A program made the translations under genes and the position numbers. From Polaromonas glacialis (GTDB lineage: Bacteria; Pseudomonadota; Gammaproteobacteria; Burkholderiales; Burkholderiaceae_C), in assembly GCF_000709345.1 (NCBI RefSeq), contig NZ_KL448323.1:4068658-4132657 (forward strand): a stretch of 64,000 bases of DNA, written 5' to 3'. Under the pieces are notes generated by a model. It was given only the letters and a program-made list of their open reading frames with translations. It ran no database searches and was not told the DNA's origin. Each line of letters opens with the position of its first letter. Position 1 is the first letter of the stretch. This document shows positions 34,664 to 44,243 of the stretch, piece by piece.

Positions 34664-37600
34664 ATGAACGCACCTACTACCCTCCAAGAACTGAATGTTT
34701 TTGCCGACAGCGCAAAGCATGCCGAACCCCGCATTCGCGAGATTCCCTACAACTACACCTCGTTTTCCGACCGGGAAGTGGTGATCCGCCTGCTGGGCAG
34801 CCGCGCCTGGGACCTGCTCAATTTGCTGCGCGGCGAACGCCACACCGGCCGCTCGGCGCGCATGCTGTATGAAGTGCTGGGCGACATCTGGGTGGTGCAG
34901 CGCAACCCCTACCTGCAGGACGACTTGCTCGACAACCCGAAGCGGCGCAAGCTGCTGGTCGAAGCCTTGCAGCACCGCCTGGGGGAAATTGAAAAGCGCC
35001 GCACGCCCCATGTGGACAGCGAGCGAGACGCCATCGTCGGCGAACTGATGCAGGGCGCCCAAGCGGCTGTCGGCCGGTTCTCCGCCTCGTTCGAGGAAGT
35101 CGCCGGCCTGCGCCAGCAGACCGAACGCAAGCTGCACAAGCTCACGCGCAAGGACAACATCAAGTTCGACGGCCTGTCGCGCGTCTCGCATGTGACCGAT
35201 GCGACCGACTGGCGCGTCGAATACCCGTTCGTGGTGCTGACCCCGGATACGGAAACCGAAATGGCCGGGCTGGTCAAGGCCTGCATCGAGCTGGGGCTGA
35301 CGATTGTCCCGCGCGGCGGCGGCACGGGTTATACCGGCGGGGCGATTCCGCTGACCTGGAAGTCGGCCGTCATCAACACCGAAAAGCTCGAAGCCATGAC
35401 GGAAGTCGAGATGGTCTCGCTGCCCGGCCTGGACCAGCCGGTCGCCACGGTCTGGACCGAAGCCGGCGTGGTCACGCAGCGCGTGGCCGATGCGGCCGAG
35501 CGCGGCGGCTTCGTGTTCGCGGTCGATCCGACCTCGGCCGAAGCGTCGTGCATCGGCGGCAACATCGCCATGAACGCGGGCGGCAAGAAGGCGGTGCTCT
35601 GGGGCACGGCGCTGGACAACCTGGCCTCGTGGCGCATGGTGACGCCCGACGCGCAGTGGCTCGAAGTCGTGCGTGTGGGCCATAACCTGGGCAAGATCCA
35701 CGACGCCGAGATGGCGAGCTTTGACCTGAACTACTTTGAGGCCAACGGCAAAACGCCCATCCGCACCGAGCGGCTCGACATTCCCGGCAAGACCTTCCGC
35801 AAGGAAGGCCTGGGCAAGGACGTGACCGACAAGTTCCTCAGCGGCCTGCCGGGCATCCAGAAGGAAGGCTGCGACGGCCTGATCACCAGCGCGCGCTGGA
35901 TTGTCCACCGCATGCCGGTACACACGCGCACGGTGTGCATGGAGTTCTTCGGCAACGCCAGGGACGCGGTGCCCAGCATCGTCGAGATCAAGGACTTCAT
36001 GTTCGCCGAGCAAAAGCGCGGCGGGGCGATTCTGGCCGGGCTGGAGCACCTGGACGACCGCTATCTGCGCGCTGTGGGCTACGCCACCAAGTCCAAGCGC
36101 GGCGGCGACGGCAAGGGCGGAACATCGGGCGTGCCCAAAATGGTGCTGATCGGCGACATTGCCGGCGACGATGCCGATGTGGTGGCGCGGGCCACCAGCG
36201 AGGTCGTGCGCATCGCCAATTCGCGCAGCGGCGAAGGCTTCATCGCCATCAGCCCCGAGGCGCGCAAGAAGTTCTGGCTCGACCGCAAGAAGACGGCGGC
36301 GATTTCGCGCCACACCAATGCCTTCAAGATCAACGAGGACGTGGTGATTCCGTTGCCGCGCATGGCCGAATACACCGACGGCATCGAGCAAATCAACATC
36401 GAGCTGAGCCTGCGCAACAAGATCAAGCTGTGCGACGAGCTGGACGCGTTTTTCCGCAAGGGCAACCTGCCGCTGGGCAAGGCCGAGGACGCCAGCGAGA
36501 TTCCTTCGGCCGAACTGATGGAGGACCGGGTCGGTCAGGCGCTGGCGCTGGTGGCCGACGTGCGCAAGCTGTGGGCCGGCTGGCTGCAGGACGTGGCCAC
36601 GCTGTTCCCGCAACTGCAGGACCACACGCTGCGCGCGAGCTGGAAAACGCAGATTCGCGCCCCGTTGCAGGCGATTTTCAGCGGCGGCGCGTTCAAGCCC
36701 ATTCTTGATGAATGCAGCGCGATTCACAAGCGCGTGCTCAAGGGCCGGGTCTGGGCCGCGCTGCATATGCATGCCGGCGACGGCAATGTGCATACCAATT
36801 TGCCGGTCAACAGCGACGACTACGAAATGCTGCAGGCCGCCCACGGCGCGGTGGCGCGCATCATGGTGCTGGCGCGCTCGCTCGACGGCGTGATTTCCGG
36901 CGAGCACGGCATCGGCATCACCAAGCTCGAATTTTTGACCGACGAGGAACTGCGCCCTTTCACCGAATACAAGCAGCGGATTGACCCGGAAGGGCGTTTT
37001 AACAAAGGCAAGCTGCTACGAAATACGGAGCTGCTTGCGCCCGGCCAGAATGCGCTAACGGCCGATTTGACCAATGCCTACACGCCCAGCTTCGGCCTGA
37101 TGGGCCATGAGTCGCTGATCATGCAGCAAAGCGACATCGGCGCGATTGCCGACAGCGTGAAGGACTGCCTGCGCTGCGGCAAATGCAAGCCGGTATGCGC
37201 CACGCATGTGCCGCGCGCCAACCTGCTGTACAGCCCGCGCAACAAGATTCTGGCGACCTCGCTGCTGGTCGAGGCCTTTTTGTACGAGGAACAAACCCGG
37301 CGCGGCATCAGCCTGAAGCACTGGGAAGAGTTCGAGGACGTGGCCGACCATTGCACCGTTTGCCACAAATGCCTGAACCCGTGCCCGGTCGATATCGACT
37401 TTGGCGAGGTGTCGATGAACATGCGCAATCTGCTGCGCAAGATGGGGCAGAAATCGTTCCGGCCGGGCAACGCGGCGGCGATGTTCTTTTTGAATGCCAC
37501 CAATCCGCAGACTATCAAGGTGATGCGAACGGCGATGGTCGATGTCGGCTTCAAGGCGCAGCGCCTGGCCAATGACGTGCTCGGGGCGCTGGCGAAAAAG

Positions 37601-38581
37601 CAGACCGCCCTGCCGCCCGCCACCGTGGGCAAGGCGCCGGTCAAGGAACAGATCATCCACTTCATCAACAAGAAGATGCCCGGCGGCCTGCCCAAGAAGA
37701 CCGCGCGCGCCTTGCTGGACATCGAGGACAAGGACTACGTCCCGATCATCCGCAACCCGAAAGCCACCACGGCCGAGACCGAGGCGGTGTTTTATTTCCC
37801 CGGCTGCGGCTCGGAGCGGCTGTTCAGCCAGGTTGGCCTGGCGACGCAGGCCATGCTCTGGCATGCCGGCGTGCAGACCGTGCTGCCGCCGGGCTACCTG
37901 TGCTGCGGCTATCCGCAGCGCGGCAGCGGCGACTTCGACAAGGCCGAAAAGATGATCACCGACAACCGGGTGCTGTTCCACCGGGTTGCCAACACGCTGA
38001 ACTACCTCGACATCAAGACCGTGGTGGTGAGCTGCGGCACCTGCTACGACCAGCTGCAGGGCTACCAGTTCGACAAGATTTTCCCCGGCAGCCGCATCAT
38101 CGACATCCATGAATACCTGCTGGAAAAAGGCATCACGCTGCCAGCGAACCAGCCCGGTTTCCTGTACCACGAGCCGTGCCACAACCCGATGAAGCTCGGG
38201 GACTCGATGAAGACCGTCAAGGCGCTGATTGGCGACAACGTGCTCAAGAGCGAGCGCTGCTGCGGCGAATCGGGCACGCTGGGCGTGACCCGGCCGGACA
38301 TCTCGACGCAGATACGCTTTCGCAAGGAAGAGGAAATCCGCAAGGGCGAAGCGCAGCTGCGTGCGTCGGGCGCGGTCGCCGCGACCGGAAACGTCAAGAT
38401 TCTGACCAGTTGCCCGAGCTGCCTGCAGGGCTTGACCCGCTACGGCGACGACCTGCAAAATGGACTGTTAGAGGCCGACTACATCGTCGTCGAGATGGCC
38501 AACCAGATCCTGGGCAAGGATTGGCTGCCCGACTACGTGGCCGCAGCCAACCATGGCGGCATTGAACGGGTGCTGGTATGA
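34664..38581 (+). CDS. Giant FAD-linked / iron-sulfur oxidoreductase (DUF3683, D-lactate dehydrogenase-like)
   Basis: A 1305-residue fusion. The N-terminal DUF3683 region (about 1-165) is followed by a FAD-binding type 4 domain (PRGGGTGYTGGAIPLTWKSA, CIGGNIAMNAGGKKAVLWGT), a FAD-oxidase C-terminal domain (HMHAGDGNVHTNLPVNSDDY, SGEHGIGITKLEFL), two [4Fe-4S] motifs (CLRCGKCKPVC and CTVCHKCLNPCPVD), and a CCG cysteine-rich half (CCGYPQRGSGD, CCGESGTLG). The layout resembles GlcD+GlcF or Dld-II in one chain, so the likely reaction is oxidation of a D-2-hydroxyacid with electrons passed to quinone or cytochrome. Substrate is inferred. The stop overlaps the HIT gene by four bases. Confidence 0.88.
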   Translation: MNAPTTLQELNVFADSAKHAEPRIREIPYNYTSFSDREVVIRLLGSRAWDLLNLLRGERHTGRSARMLYEVLGDIWVVQRNPYLQDDLLDNPKRRKLLVEALQHRLGEIEKRRTPHVDSERDAIVGELMQGAQAAVGRFSASFEEVAGLRQQTERKLHKLTRKDNIKFDGLSRVSHVTDATDWRVEYPFVVLTPDTETEMAGLVKACIELGLTIVPRGGGTGYTGGAIPLTWKSAVINTEKLEAMTEVEMVSLPGLDQPVATVWTEAGVVTQRVADAAERGGFVFAVDPTSAEASCIGGNIAMNAGGKKAVLWGTALDNLASWRMVTPDAQWLEVVRVGHNLGKIHDAEMASFDLNYFEANGKTPIRTERLDIPGKTFRKEGLGKDVTDKFLSGLPGIQKEGCDGLITSARWIVHRMPVHTRTVCMEFFGNARDAVPSIVEIKDFMFAEQKRGGAILAGLEHLDDRYLRAVGYATKSKRGGDGKGGTSGVPKMVLIGDIAGDDADVVARATSEVVRIANSRSGEGFIAISPEARKKFWLDRKKTAAISRHTNAFKINEDVVIPLPRMAEYTDGIEQINIELSLRNKIKLCDELDAFFRKGNLPLGKAEDASEIPSAELMEDRVGQALALVADVRKLWAGWLQDVATLFPQLQDHTLRASWKTQIRAPLQAIFSGGAFKPILDECSAIHKRVLKGRVWAALHMHAGDGNVHTNLPVNSDDYEMLQAAHGAVARIMVLARSLDGVISGEHGIGITKLEFLTDEELRPFTEYKQRIDPEGRFNKGKLLRNTELLAPGQNALTADLTNAYTPSFGLMGHESLIMQQSDIGAIADSVKDCLRCGKCKPVCATHVPRANLLYSPRNKILATSLLVEAFLYEEQTRRGISLKHWEEFEDVADHCTVCHKCLNPCPVDIDFGEVSMNMRNLLRKMGQKSFRPGNAAAMFFLNATNPQTIKVMRTAMVDVGFKAQRLANDVLGALAKKQTALPPATVGKAPVKEQIIHFINKKMPGGLPKKTARALLDIEDKDYVPIIRNPKATTAETEAVFYFPGCGSERLFSQVGLATQAMLWHAGVQTVLPPGYLCCGYPQRGSGDFDKAEKMITDNRVLFHRVANTLNYLDIKTVVVSCGTCYDQLQGYQFDKIFPGSRIIDIHEYLLEKGITLPANQPGFLYHEPCHNPMKLGDSMKTVKALIGDNVLKSERCCGESGTLGVTRPDISTQIRFRKEEEIRKGEAQLRASGAVAATGNVKILTSCPSCLQGLTRYGDDLQNGLLEADYIVVEMANQILGKDWLPDYVAAANHGGIERVLV

Positions 38582-39006
38582 CGAATACTGTCTGTCCCTT
38601 GTGCGAGGCCGATGGCGGCCTGCTGGTATTTCGCAACGAAACGCTGCGAATCATCCAGGCCAGCGAGGTGGGCTTTCCGGCGTTTTACCGCGTGGTCTGG
38701 AACCGGCATGTCGCCGAGTTTTCCGACCTGTCGGCCGCTGAACGCCAGGTTTGCATGCATGCCGTCGTGAAGGTCGAGCAGCTGCTGCGCAGCGAACTGC
38801 GGCCCGCCAAGATCAACCTGGCCGCGCTGGGCAACATGGTGCCGCATCTGCACTGGCATGTCGTGGCACGGTTTGATGGGGATAGCCACTTTCCGGCGCC
38901 GGTCTGGAGTGCGCCGCAGCGTCCGGTGGACGAGAAGCAGGTGGCGGCTGTCGCGTCGCGGTGCATTGACGTCAACCGGCTGATCGCCGAAGCCATGGCG
39001 CTTTGA
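38578..39006 (+). CDS. HIT-domain protein
   Basis: A 142-residue histidine-triad protein. The HxHxH site is in GNMVPHLHWHVVARFDGD near residue 95, and CPLC near the N-terminus may bind zinc. HIT proteins hydrolyse or transfer nucleotides from small conjugates; the substrate here is unknown. It overlaps the upstream oxidoreductase by four bases (ATGA), so the two are co-translated. Confidence 0.9.
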   Translation: MTNTVCPLCEADGGLLVFRNETLRIIQASEVGFPAFYRVVWNRHVAEFSDLSAAERQVCMHAVVKVEQLLRSELRPAKINLAALGNMVPHLHWHVVARFDGDSHFPAPVWSAPQRPVDEKQVAAVASRCIDVNRLIAEAMAL

Positions 39007-39045
39007 GGCGCTCCAACCCATTTATTCAGAAAGCGAGACAACCCC

Positions 39046-39459
39046 ATGGCAGGTCTTCAAGCCGGGTCGCCGACCCCTGTGGCACTGACGGTTCACAGCC
39101 AGTCGCGCCTTCTCGAAATTGCATTTTCAGACGGCGCGCAATTCAGGATTCCGTTTGAACTGATGCGCATCTATTCGCCATCTGCCGAGGTGCAGGGCCA
39201 CGGTCCGGGGCAGGAAGTCCTGCAGACCGGCAAGCGCGAAGTCAATGTCGTGGAGCTGGAGCCGATTGGCAACTACGCGGTCAAGCCGGTGTTTTCCGAC
39301 GGCCATGAAAGCGGGCTCTTCACCTGGGACTATCTGTACCACCTGGGCGCTGACCAAAGCCGGCTTTGGGACGACTACGAGCGCAGGCTGCAAGCGGCGG
39401 GTGTGGCGCGTGACGCGCCCATGGTTGCCGCAGGTGGCCATGGCTGCAGCAGCCATTGA
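39046..39459 (+). CDS. DUF971 (gamma-butyrobetaine hydroxylase-like N-terminal) protein
   Basis: A 137-residue protein of the DUF971/GBBH-like_N family (FSDGAQFRIPFELMRIYSPS ... DGHESGLFTWDYLYHLG). This domain occurs at the N-terminus of eukaryotic BBOX1 and alone in bacteria; related plant and bacterial proteins are linked to iron-sulfur cluster handling, but no activity is settled. The terminal His/Cys cluster (GGHGCSSH) may bind metal. Its place before ubiE is conserved. Confidence 0.85.
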   Translation: MAGLQAGSPTPVALTVHSQSRLLEIAFSDGAQFRIPFELMRIYSPSAEVQGHGPGQEVLQTGKREVNVVELEPIGNYAVKPVFSDGHESGLFTWDYLYHLGADQSRLWDDYERRLQAAGVARDAPMVAAGGHGCSSH

Positions 39460-39576
39460 CGGGGCCTTGCCTTCGTTGCGCCATTGATTTTTTTCAGGCA
39501 AGTTCCCGCCAATGACCTGAGTCAGCGCAGGGTTGTCGCTGTCAACCGGCACTTTGCCATCTAGCATTCACTCTTT

Positions 39577-40308
39577 ATGACAACAACCCACTTTGGTTTT
39601 GAATCGGTAGACGAGCAGGACAAGGCGCGCCGAGTGCGCAGCGTGTTTGACTCGGTCGCACCTAAATACGATGTGATGAACGACCTGATGTCGATGGGCT
39701 TGCACCGCGCCTGGAAGGCTTACACCGTGCTGGTCGCCAACGTGAAAGAAGGCCAGCAGGTGCTGGACATCGCGGGCGGCACGGGCGACCTGGCACTGGC
39801 GTTCGCACCCAAGGTCGGCGCCACCGGGCGCGTGGTGCATACCGACATCAACGAAGCCATGCTCAGGGAAGGGCGCAACCGCCTGCTTGATGCGGGGGTC
39901 AATCTTCCGACGTTGGTCTGCGATGCCGAAAAACTCCCTTTTGCCGATGACAGCTTTGATGTCGTCACCGTGGCCTTCGGCCTGCGCAACATGACGCACA
40001 AGGACGTGGCCCTGAAGGAAATGAACCGGGTGCTCAAGCCTGGCGGCAAGCTGCTGGTGCTGGAGTTTTCCAAGGTCGCCAAGCCGCTCGAAAAGCTTTA
40101 CGACTGGTATTCGTTCAAGGTTTTGCCCAGGATCGGCAAGCTGGTGGCCAATGACGACGCCAGCTACCAGTACCTGGCCGAGTCGATTCGCATGCATCCG
40201 AGCCAGGAAGAGTTGAAAACCCTTATGCGAAATACTGGCTTTGGCCATGTGGATTACCACAACCTGTCTGGCGGGGTGGTGGCATTGCATGTTGGAATCA
40301 AGTGTTGA
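39577..40308 (+). CDS. ubiE: Ubiquinone/menaquinone C-methyltransferase UbiE
   Basis: A 243-residue SAM-dependent methyltransferase of quinone biosynthesis. Motif I is VLDIAGGTGDLALAF; VAFGLRNMTHKDVALKEMNR and GGKLLVLEFSKV are family signatures. It starts MTTTHFGFESVDEQDKARRV. It is the first of three ubi genes within 4.2 kb (ubiE, ubiJ, ubiB), the same trio as in E. coli. Confidence 0.95.
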   Translation: MTTTHFGFESVDEQDKARRVRSVFDSVAPKYDVMNDLMSMGLHRAWKAYTVLVANVKEGQQVLDIAGGTGDLALAFAPKVGATGRVVHTDINEAMLREGRNRLLDAGVNLPTLVCDAEKLPFADDSFDVVTVAFGLRNMTHKDVALKEMNRVLKPGGKLLVLEFSKVAKPLEKLYDWYSFKVLPRIGKLVANDDASYQYLAESIRMHPSQEELKTLMRNTGFGHVDYHNLSGGVVALHVGIKC

Positions 40309-40366
40309 CAGCTTGAACGGCCTCTTGCCGTGATCAGGTTTTAATTGGTTTGATGAAGGAGACGAT

Positions 40367-41359
40367 ATGAAAATTTGGCAGGTTATTCTTTCCGCAGTAT
40401 TTGCGGTCACCCTCACCCTGTCGGGTACGCCAGCCGATGCCAAGCGCATGGGCGGTGGCGGCTCGTTCGGCAAGCAGTCGTCCAACGTGACGCAGCGCCA
40501 GGCGCCGGCCAACAATGCGACCACTCCTTCGGCCGCGCCAGGGGCAGGCGCCGCTGCGGCAGCCGCACCGAAAAAGCCATGGGGCGCCATGCTCGGCGGC
40601 CTGGCCGCGGGCTTGGGCCTGGCCTGGCTGGCTTCATCGCTGGGCCTGGGCGGCGCTTTCGGCCAGATCATCATGTTCGCCTTGCTGGCGCTGGTGGTCA
40701 TGGTGGTGATCGGCTTCGTGATGCGCAGGCTCAAGGGCGGCGCGGCGAATTCGCCGGGCGCCACGCGAGCGCAGCCGCCTTTCGCCTTCCAGGGCGCCGG
40801 CAACACGCCTGAAGCCACGCCGGCCCGAAACTACAGCCCGGCCAACGTCGGCAACGACGCGTCGGCACGCCCATGGGAGCGCAGCGCAACAGCTTTTGAC
40901 AGCAACGTGGCTGCCACTAGCGCGGGTGGTTCGATGATCGGTTCCGGCCTGGCGGGTTCGCAATCCTGGGGCGTGCCTGCCGGCTTTGATGCCGAAGGCT
41001 TCCTCAAGGCCTGCAAGTCCAATTTCGTGACGCTCCAGGATGCCTGGGACCGTTCCGACATCCAGAACCTGCGTGCCATGATGACCGACGACATGCTGGA
41101 GCAGATCAAGACGCAACTGGCTGACCGCGAAACCCACACGGGCGGCACGTCCAACAAGACCGAGGTGGTTATGCTCGACGCGCAACTGCTGGGCATCGAG
41201 GAAATGAGCGACGTGTACATGGCCAGCGTCGAGTTCTCCGGCATGATCAAGGAAGACGCATCCAGCGGCGCCAGCCCGTTCCGGGAAGTCTGGAACATGA
41301 CCAAGCCCCGCACCGGCGGCAGCGGCTGGCTGGTCGCCGGTGTCCAGGCATTGCAATAA
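40367..41359 (+). CDS. Tim44-like domain membrane protein
   Basis: A 330-residue protein with a signal sequence or first span (residues 5-26), an Ala/Gly/Pro-rich linker (KRMGGGGSFGKQSS), two hydrophobic segments near 75-120 (GGLAAGLGLAWLASSLG; IIMFALLALVVMVVIGFVM), and a C-terminal Tim44-like domain (about 205-330: AEGFLKACKSNFVTLQDAWD). Bacterial Tim44 relatives are membrane-associated and of uncertain function. It sits between ubiE and ubiJ. Confidence 0.9.
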   Translation: MKIWQVILSAVFAVTLTLSGTPADAKRMGGGGSFGKQSSNVTQRQAPANNATTPSAAPGAGAAAAAAPKKPWGAMLGGLAAGLGLAWLASSLGLGGAFGQIIMFALLALVVMVVIGFVMRRLKGGAANSPGATRAQPPFAFQGAGNTPEATPARNYSPANVGNDASARPWERSATAFDSNVAATSAGGSMIGSGLAGSQSWGVPAGFDAEGFLKACKSNFVTLQDAWDRSDIQNLRAMMTDDMLEQIKTQLADRETHTGGTSNKTEVVMLDAQLLGIEEMSDVYMASVEFSGMIKEDASSGASPFREVWNMTKPRTGGSGWLVAGVQALQ

Positions 41360-41447
41360 GCGGGGCATCAAGCAAGCAGTGATACCTTAAGGCCAAGCCA
41401 GGGACATTAGACCCCAGGCACTTTTTATCCTGCAAAATCGGAGACGT

Positions 41448-42206
41448 ATGAATAACACGTCTCCTTTTTCATTTCTGGAATCCATCGCCACCCGTTTTCA
41501 GCCGCCCGCGTGGGTGGTTGATGAAGGGCAGCAGCGGCTGGTACTTTTTCTCAACCATGTTCTTCTGCAGGAAAAGCAGGCCCAGGAACGGCTCTTGCGA
41601 CAAAAAGGCCGTGTGGTGCATTTGCGGTGGGGTTTGTTTGCTATTGATTTAATAGTCACTCCAGCCGGCCTCGCGGATCGTGCCCCGGCTTTTTCCAAGC
41701 CGGATCTGGTTCTGTCGGTTGCCGCTGAATCGCCGCTGGTTGTGGTGCAGTCGGTGCTGGCGGGGAAGGCACCCCCCGTCAAGATCGAAGGCGATGTGCA
41801 ACTGGCGGCCGATATTGGCTGGCTGGCTGAAAATTTACGATGGGACGCCGAAGAAGACTTGTCCCGCCTGATCGGCGATGCGCCAGCCCATGCCCTGGCC
41901 GACGCCGGACGACGACTGGCCTCCGGCCTGAGGCAATTTTTGACCCAGGGGCCGCTGGCGCCTGCTGCGCAGGCCGCAACCTCGTCCCCAGTGGCTCCGG
42001 CCCCTGCCGTGCCGCAGCGCAGGACCGCGCCTGTCGCCCCCCAGGCATCATCAGTCACCAGCCCGTTGCCCGCCGAGGCGGCAGCGGTTCCTGCCGGGTC
42101 CGCCATCCAGACTGAAGCAGGCGGTGGCACCCTGCCTTCTGGAGAAACCAGCACCCATGGCTCGGCAGGCGAGGCACCGCCCATGCCGCCCGGGGCCGCT
42201 GCGTGA
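41448..42206 (+). CDS. ubiJ: Ubiquinone biosynthesis accessory factor UbiJ (SCP2 domain)
   Basis: A 252-residue protein. The N-terminal two thirds hold the SCP2-like lipid-binding fold (DLVLSVAAESPLVVVQSVLA, VKIEGDVQLAADIGWLAENL, WDAEEDLSRLIGDAPAHALA), matching UbiJ, which scaffolds the Ubi enzyme complex. The last 80 residues are Ala/Pro-rich and low complexity. Near residue 65 the peptide LFAIDLIVTP coincides with a palindromic repeat core. The stop overlaps the GTG of ubiB by four bases. Confidence 0.88.
   Translation: MNNTSPFSFLESIATRFQPPAWVVDEGQQRLVLFLNHVLLQEKQAQERLLRQKGRVVHLRWGLFAIDLIVTPAGLADRAPAFSKPDLVLSVAAESPLVVVQSVLAGKAPPVKIEGDVQLAADIGWLAENLRWDAEEDLSRLIGDAPAHALADAGRRLASGLRQFLTQGPLAPAAQAATSSPVAPAPAVPQRRTAPVAPQASSVTSPLPAEAAAVPAGSAIQTEAGGGTLPSGETSTHGSAGEAPPMPPGAAA
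41637..41655 (+). repeat. Palindromic repeat copy 8, core only, inside ubiJ
   Basis: TTTGCTATTGATTTAATAG: the AT-rich core without the right arm, in frame as A-I-D-L-I-V. Shorter than other copies, so family membership is less certain. Confidence 0.55.
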
Positions 42207-43756
42207 GCCGGATTGTCCGGGGCTTCATCATTGTCTGGACCGTGCTGCGGTTCGGACTGGACGAACTCGTCCTGTCAAGCTTCGAGAAGCCATGGATTCG
42301 CCTGCTCTCGCGCATCGTGTCGTTTGGGCGCAATCTTGAAGCCCCCCGGGGAGAGCGTCTTAGGCAGGCGCTAGAGCACCTGGGGCCGATTTTTGTCAAG
42401 TTTGGCCAGGTGCTTTCGACCCGCCGCGATCTGCTGCCGCCTGACATTGCCGACGAGCTGGCACGATTGCAGGACCGCGTGCCGCCGTTCCCGTCTGCCG
42501 TCGCGGTGGCGATCATTGAAAAATCCTTTGGCAAGCCGCTGGATCGCATCTTCGAAAGCTTTGAGCAGACGCCGGTCGCCAGTGCATCGATAGCGCAGGT
42601 TCACTTTGCCACGCTACCCGGTGGCCGTGAGGTGGCCGTCAAAGTGCTGCGGCCCAACATGGTGGCCGCTTTCAAAAAGGACCTGGCGCTGATGAGCATG
42701 ATGGCCGGCTGGGTCGAGCGTGCGTCAAAAGACGGCAAGCGCCTCAAGCCGCGCGAGGTCGTGGCCGAGTTCGACAAGTACCTGCACGACGAGCTGGACC
42801 TGTTGCGCGAGGCGTCGAATGCGGCGCAACTGCGCCGCAACATGCAAAGCCTTGATCTGGTGATGATTCCGGAGATGTACTGGGACTACTGCATGCCCGA
42901 TGTGATGGTGATGCAGCGCATGTACGGTGTTCCCATTGGCCAGACCCAGCGCCTGCGCGATGCCGGCGTGGACATGAAAAAACTGTCGCGCGATGGTGTC
43001 ACGCTGTTTTTCACCCAGGTGTTTCGCGACGGGTTTTTCCACGCCGACATGCACCCCGGCAACATCCAGGTCAGTTTGGCGCCTGAAACCTTTGGCCGCT
43101 ATATCTCGCTCGACTTCGGCATCGTGGGCACGCTCACCGAGGTGGACAAGGAATATCTGGCGCAAAATTTCAGCGCCTTCTTCCAGCGCGACTACAAGCG
43201 CGTGGCCGAACTGCACATCGAATCCGGCTGGGTTCCGCCGGCCACGCGTGTCGATGAACTGGAGTCTGCGATTCGTGCCTGCTGCGAGCCGATGTTCGAC
43301 CGACCGCTCAAGGAGCTTTCCCTGGGCATGGTGCTGATGCGTCTGTTCCAGACTTCGCGCCGCTTCCAGGTGGAAATCCAGCCGCAACTGGTCCTGCTGC
43401 AAAAAACGCTGCTCAATATTGAAGGGCTGGGACGCGACCTCGACCCTGACCTGGACCTGTGGAGCACGGCCAAGCCTTTTCTGGAGCGCTGGATGCTGGA
43501 GCAGGTCGGTCCTGAAAAACTTCTGGCCCAACTCAAGGCCGAAGCGCCGTCGTATGCCAAATTGCTGCCCATGCTGCCGCGTCTGATGGCGCAATACCTG
43601 AAGGCCGGACCGCCAGCCAACCACAGTCGCCTGAACGAATTGCTGGCGGAACAAAAACGCACAAACAAGCTGCTGCAAAGCCTGATCTACGGCGGCCTGG
43701 GTTTTGTTCTGGGGCTGATCTTCATGCAGGTCGTGTTGCGTATTCGGCTTTTTTAA
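42203..43756 (+). CDS. ubiB: Ubiquinone biosynthesis kinase-like protein UbiB
   Basis: A 517-residue ABC1/ADCK-type atypical kinase. The KxGQ motif is in IFVKFGQVLSTRRDLLPPD, the Ala-rich loop in ASIAQVHFA, and the catalytic and metal motifs in FHADMHPGNIQV and YISLDFGIVGTL. Two C-terminal membrane helices (LIYGGLGFVLGLIFMQVVLR) anchor it. It supports early coenzyme Q steps. The start is GTG 42203, overlapping ubiJ. Confidence 0.95.
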   Translation: MSRIVRGFIIVWTVLRFGLDELVLSSFEKPWIRLLSRIVSFGRNLEAPRGERLRQALEHLGPIFVKFGQVLSTRRDLLPPDIADELARLQDRVPPFPSAVAVAIIEKSFGKPLDRIFESFEQTPVASASIAQVHFATLPGGREVAVKVLRPNMVAAFKKDLALMSMMAGWVERASKDGKRLKPREVVAEFDKYLHDELDLLREASNAAQLRRNMQSLDLVMIPEMYWDYCMPDVMVMQRMYGVPIGQTQRLRDAGVDMKKLSRDGVTLFFTQVFRDGFFHADMHPGNIQVSLAPETFGRYISLDFGIVGTLTEVDKEYLAQNFSAFFQRDYKRVAELHIESGWVPPATRVDELESAIRACCEPMFDRPLKELSLGMVLMRLFQTSRRFQVEIQPQLVLLQKTLLNIEGLGRDLDPDLDLWSTAKPFLERWMLEQVGPEKLLAQLKAEAPSYAKLLPMLPRLMAQYLKAGPPANHSRLNELLAEQKRTNKLLQSLIYGGLGFVLGLIFMQVVLRIRLF

Positions 43757-43865
43757 TGGGAAATTTCGTTCAGCAGGGAAGGGCGGGGCACGCCCTATAA
43801 TTAAAGGCTTTGCACCGCCTGGCCTTTGCTGGCGGCAAACTCTCCGGAAAACGAGCTAAAGCACC

Positions 43866-44243
43866 ATGCCCATCTACGCCTACAAATGTGAATCCTGCGG
43901 ATTCGCCAAGGATGTACTGCAAAAAATGTCGGATGCTCCCTTGTCGGTATGCCCGCAATGCAGTGCATCGAGCTTCAAGAAGCAGTTGACCGCCGCTGGT
44001 TTTCAACTCAAGGGTTCTGGCTGGTATGTCACCGATTTTCGGGGCGGCAACAGCGGCGCGCCCGTTGCAAAACCGGCCGAGACGCAGGCTGCTGCGTCAG
44101 GAGACGCGGGCAAGACATCTTCGGATTCTGGCACCGGTAGCGGTTCGGCAGCAAGTCCGGCCGCAGCGCCATCGGCAACGGCTTCTCCAGCCCCATCGAG
44201 CAGCACTAACAGTACCAGCGGCGCTTCCACAAAAACGTCATGA
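43866..44243 (+). CDS. FmdB-type zinc-ribbon protein
   Basis: A 125-residue protein starting MPIYAYKCESCGFAKDVLQK, the FmdB/CxxC_CxxC_SSSS family. The ribbon uses CESC and CPQC; the conserved KGSGWYVTDF follows. The tail (about 70-125) is Ser/Ala/Thr-rich and disordered. FmdB relatives are called regulatory but the role is unproven. It overlaps the DUF502 gene by four bases. Confidence 0.9.
   Translation: MPIYAYKCESCGFAKDVLQKMSDAPLSVCPQCSASSFKKQLTAAGFQLKGSGWYVTDFRGGNSGAPVAKPAETQAAASGDAGKTSSDSGTGSGSAASPAAAPSATASPAPSSSTNSTSGASTKTS

Noticed and set aside
37005..37040. AAGCTGCTACGAAATACGGA plus GCTGCTTGCGCCC in the FAD oxidoreductase gene
   Set aside because: It resembles the palindromic repeat arm, but the core palindrome is poor and the reading frame differs from the other coding copies; probably chance similarity.
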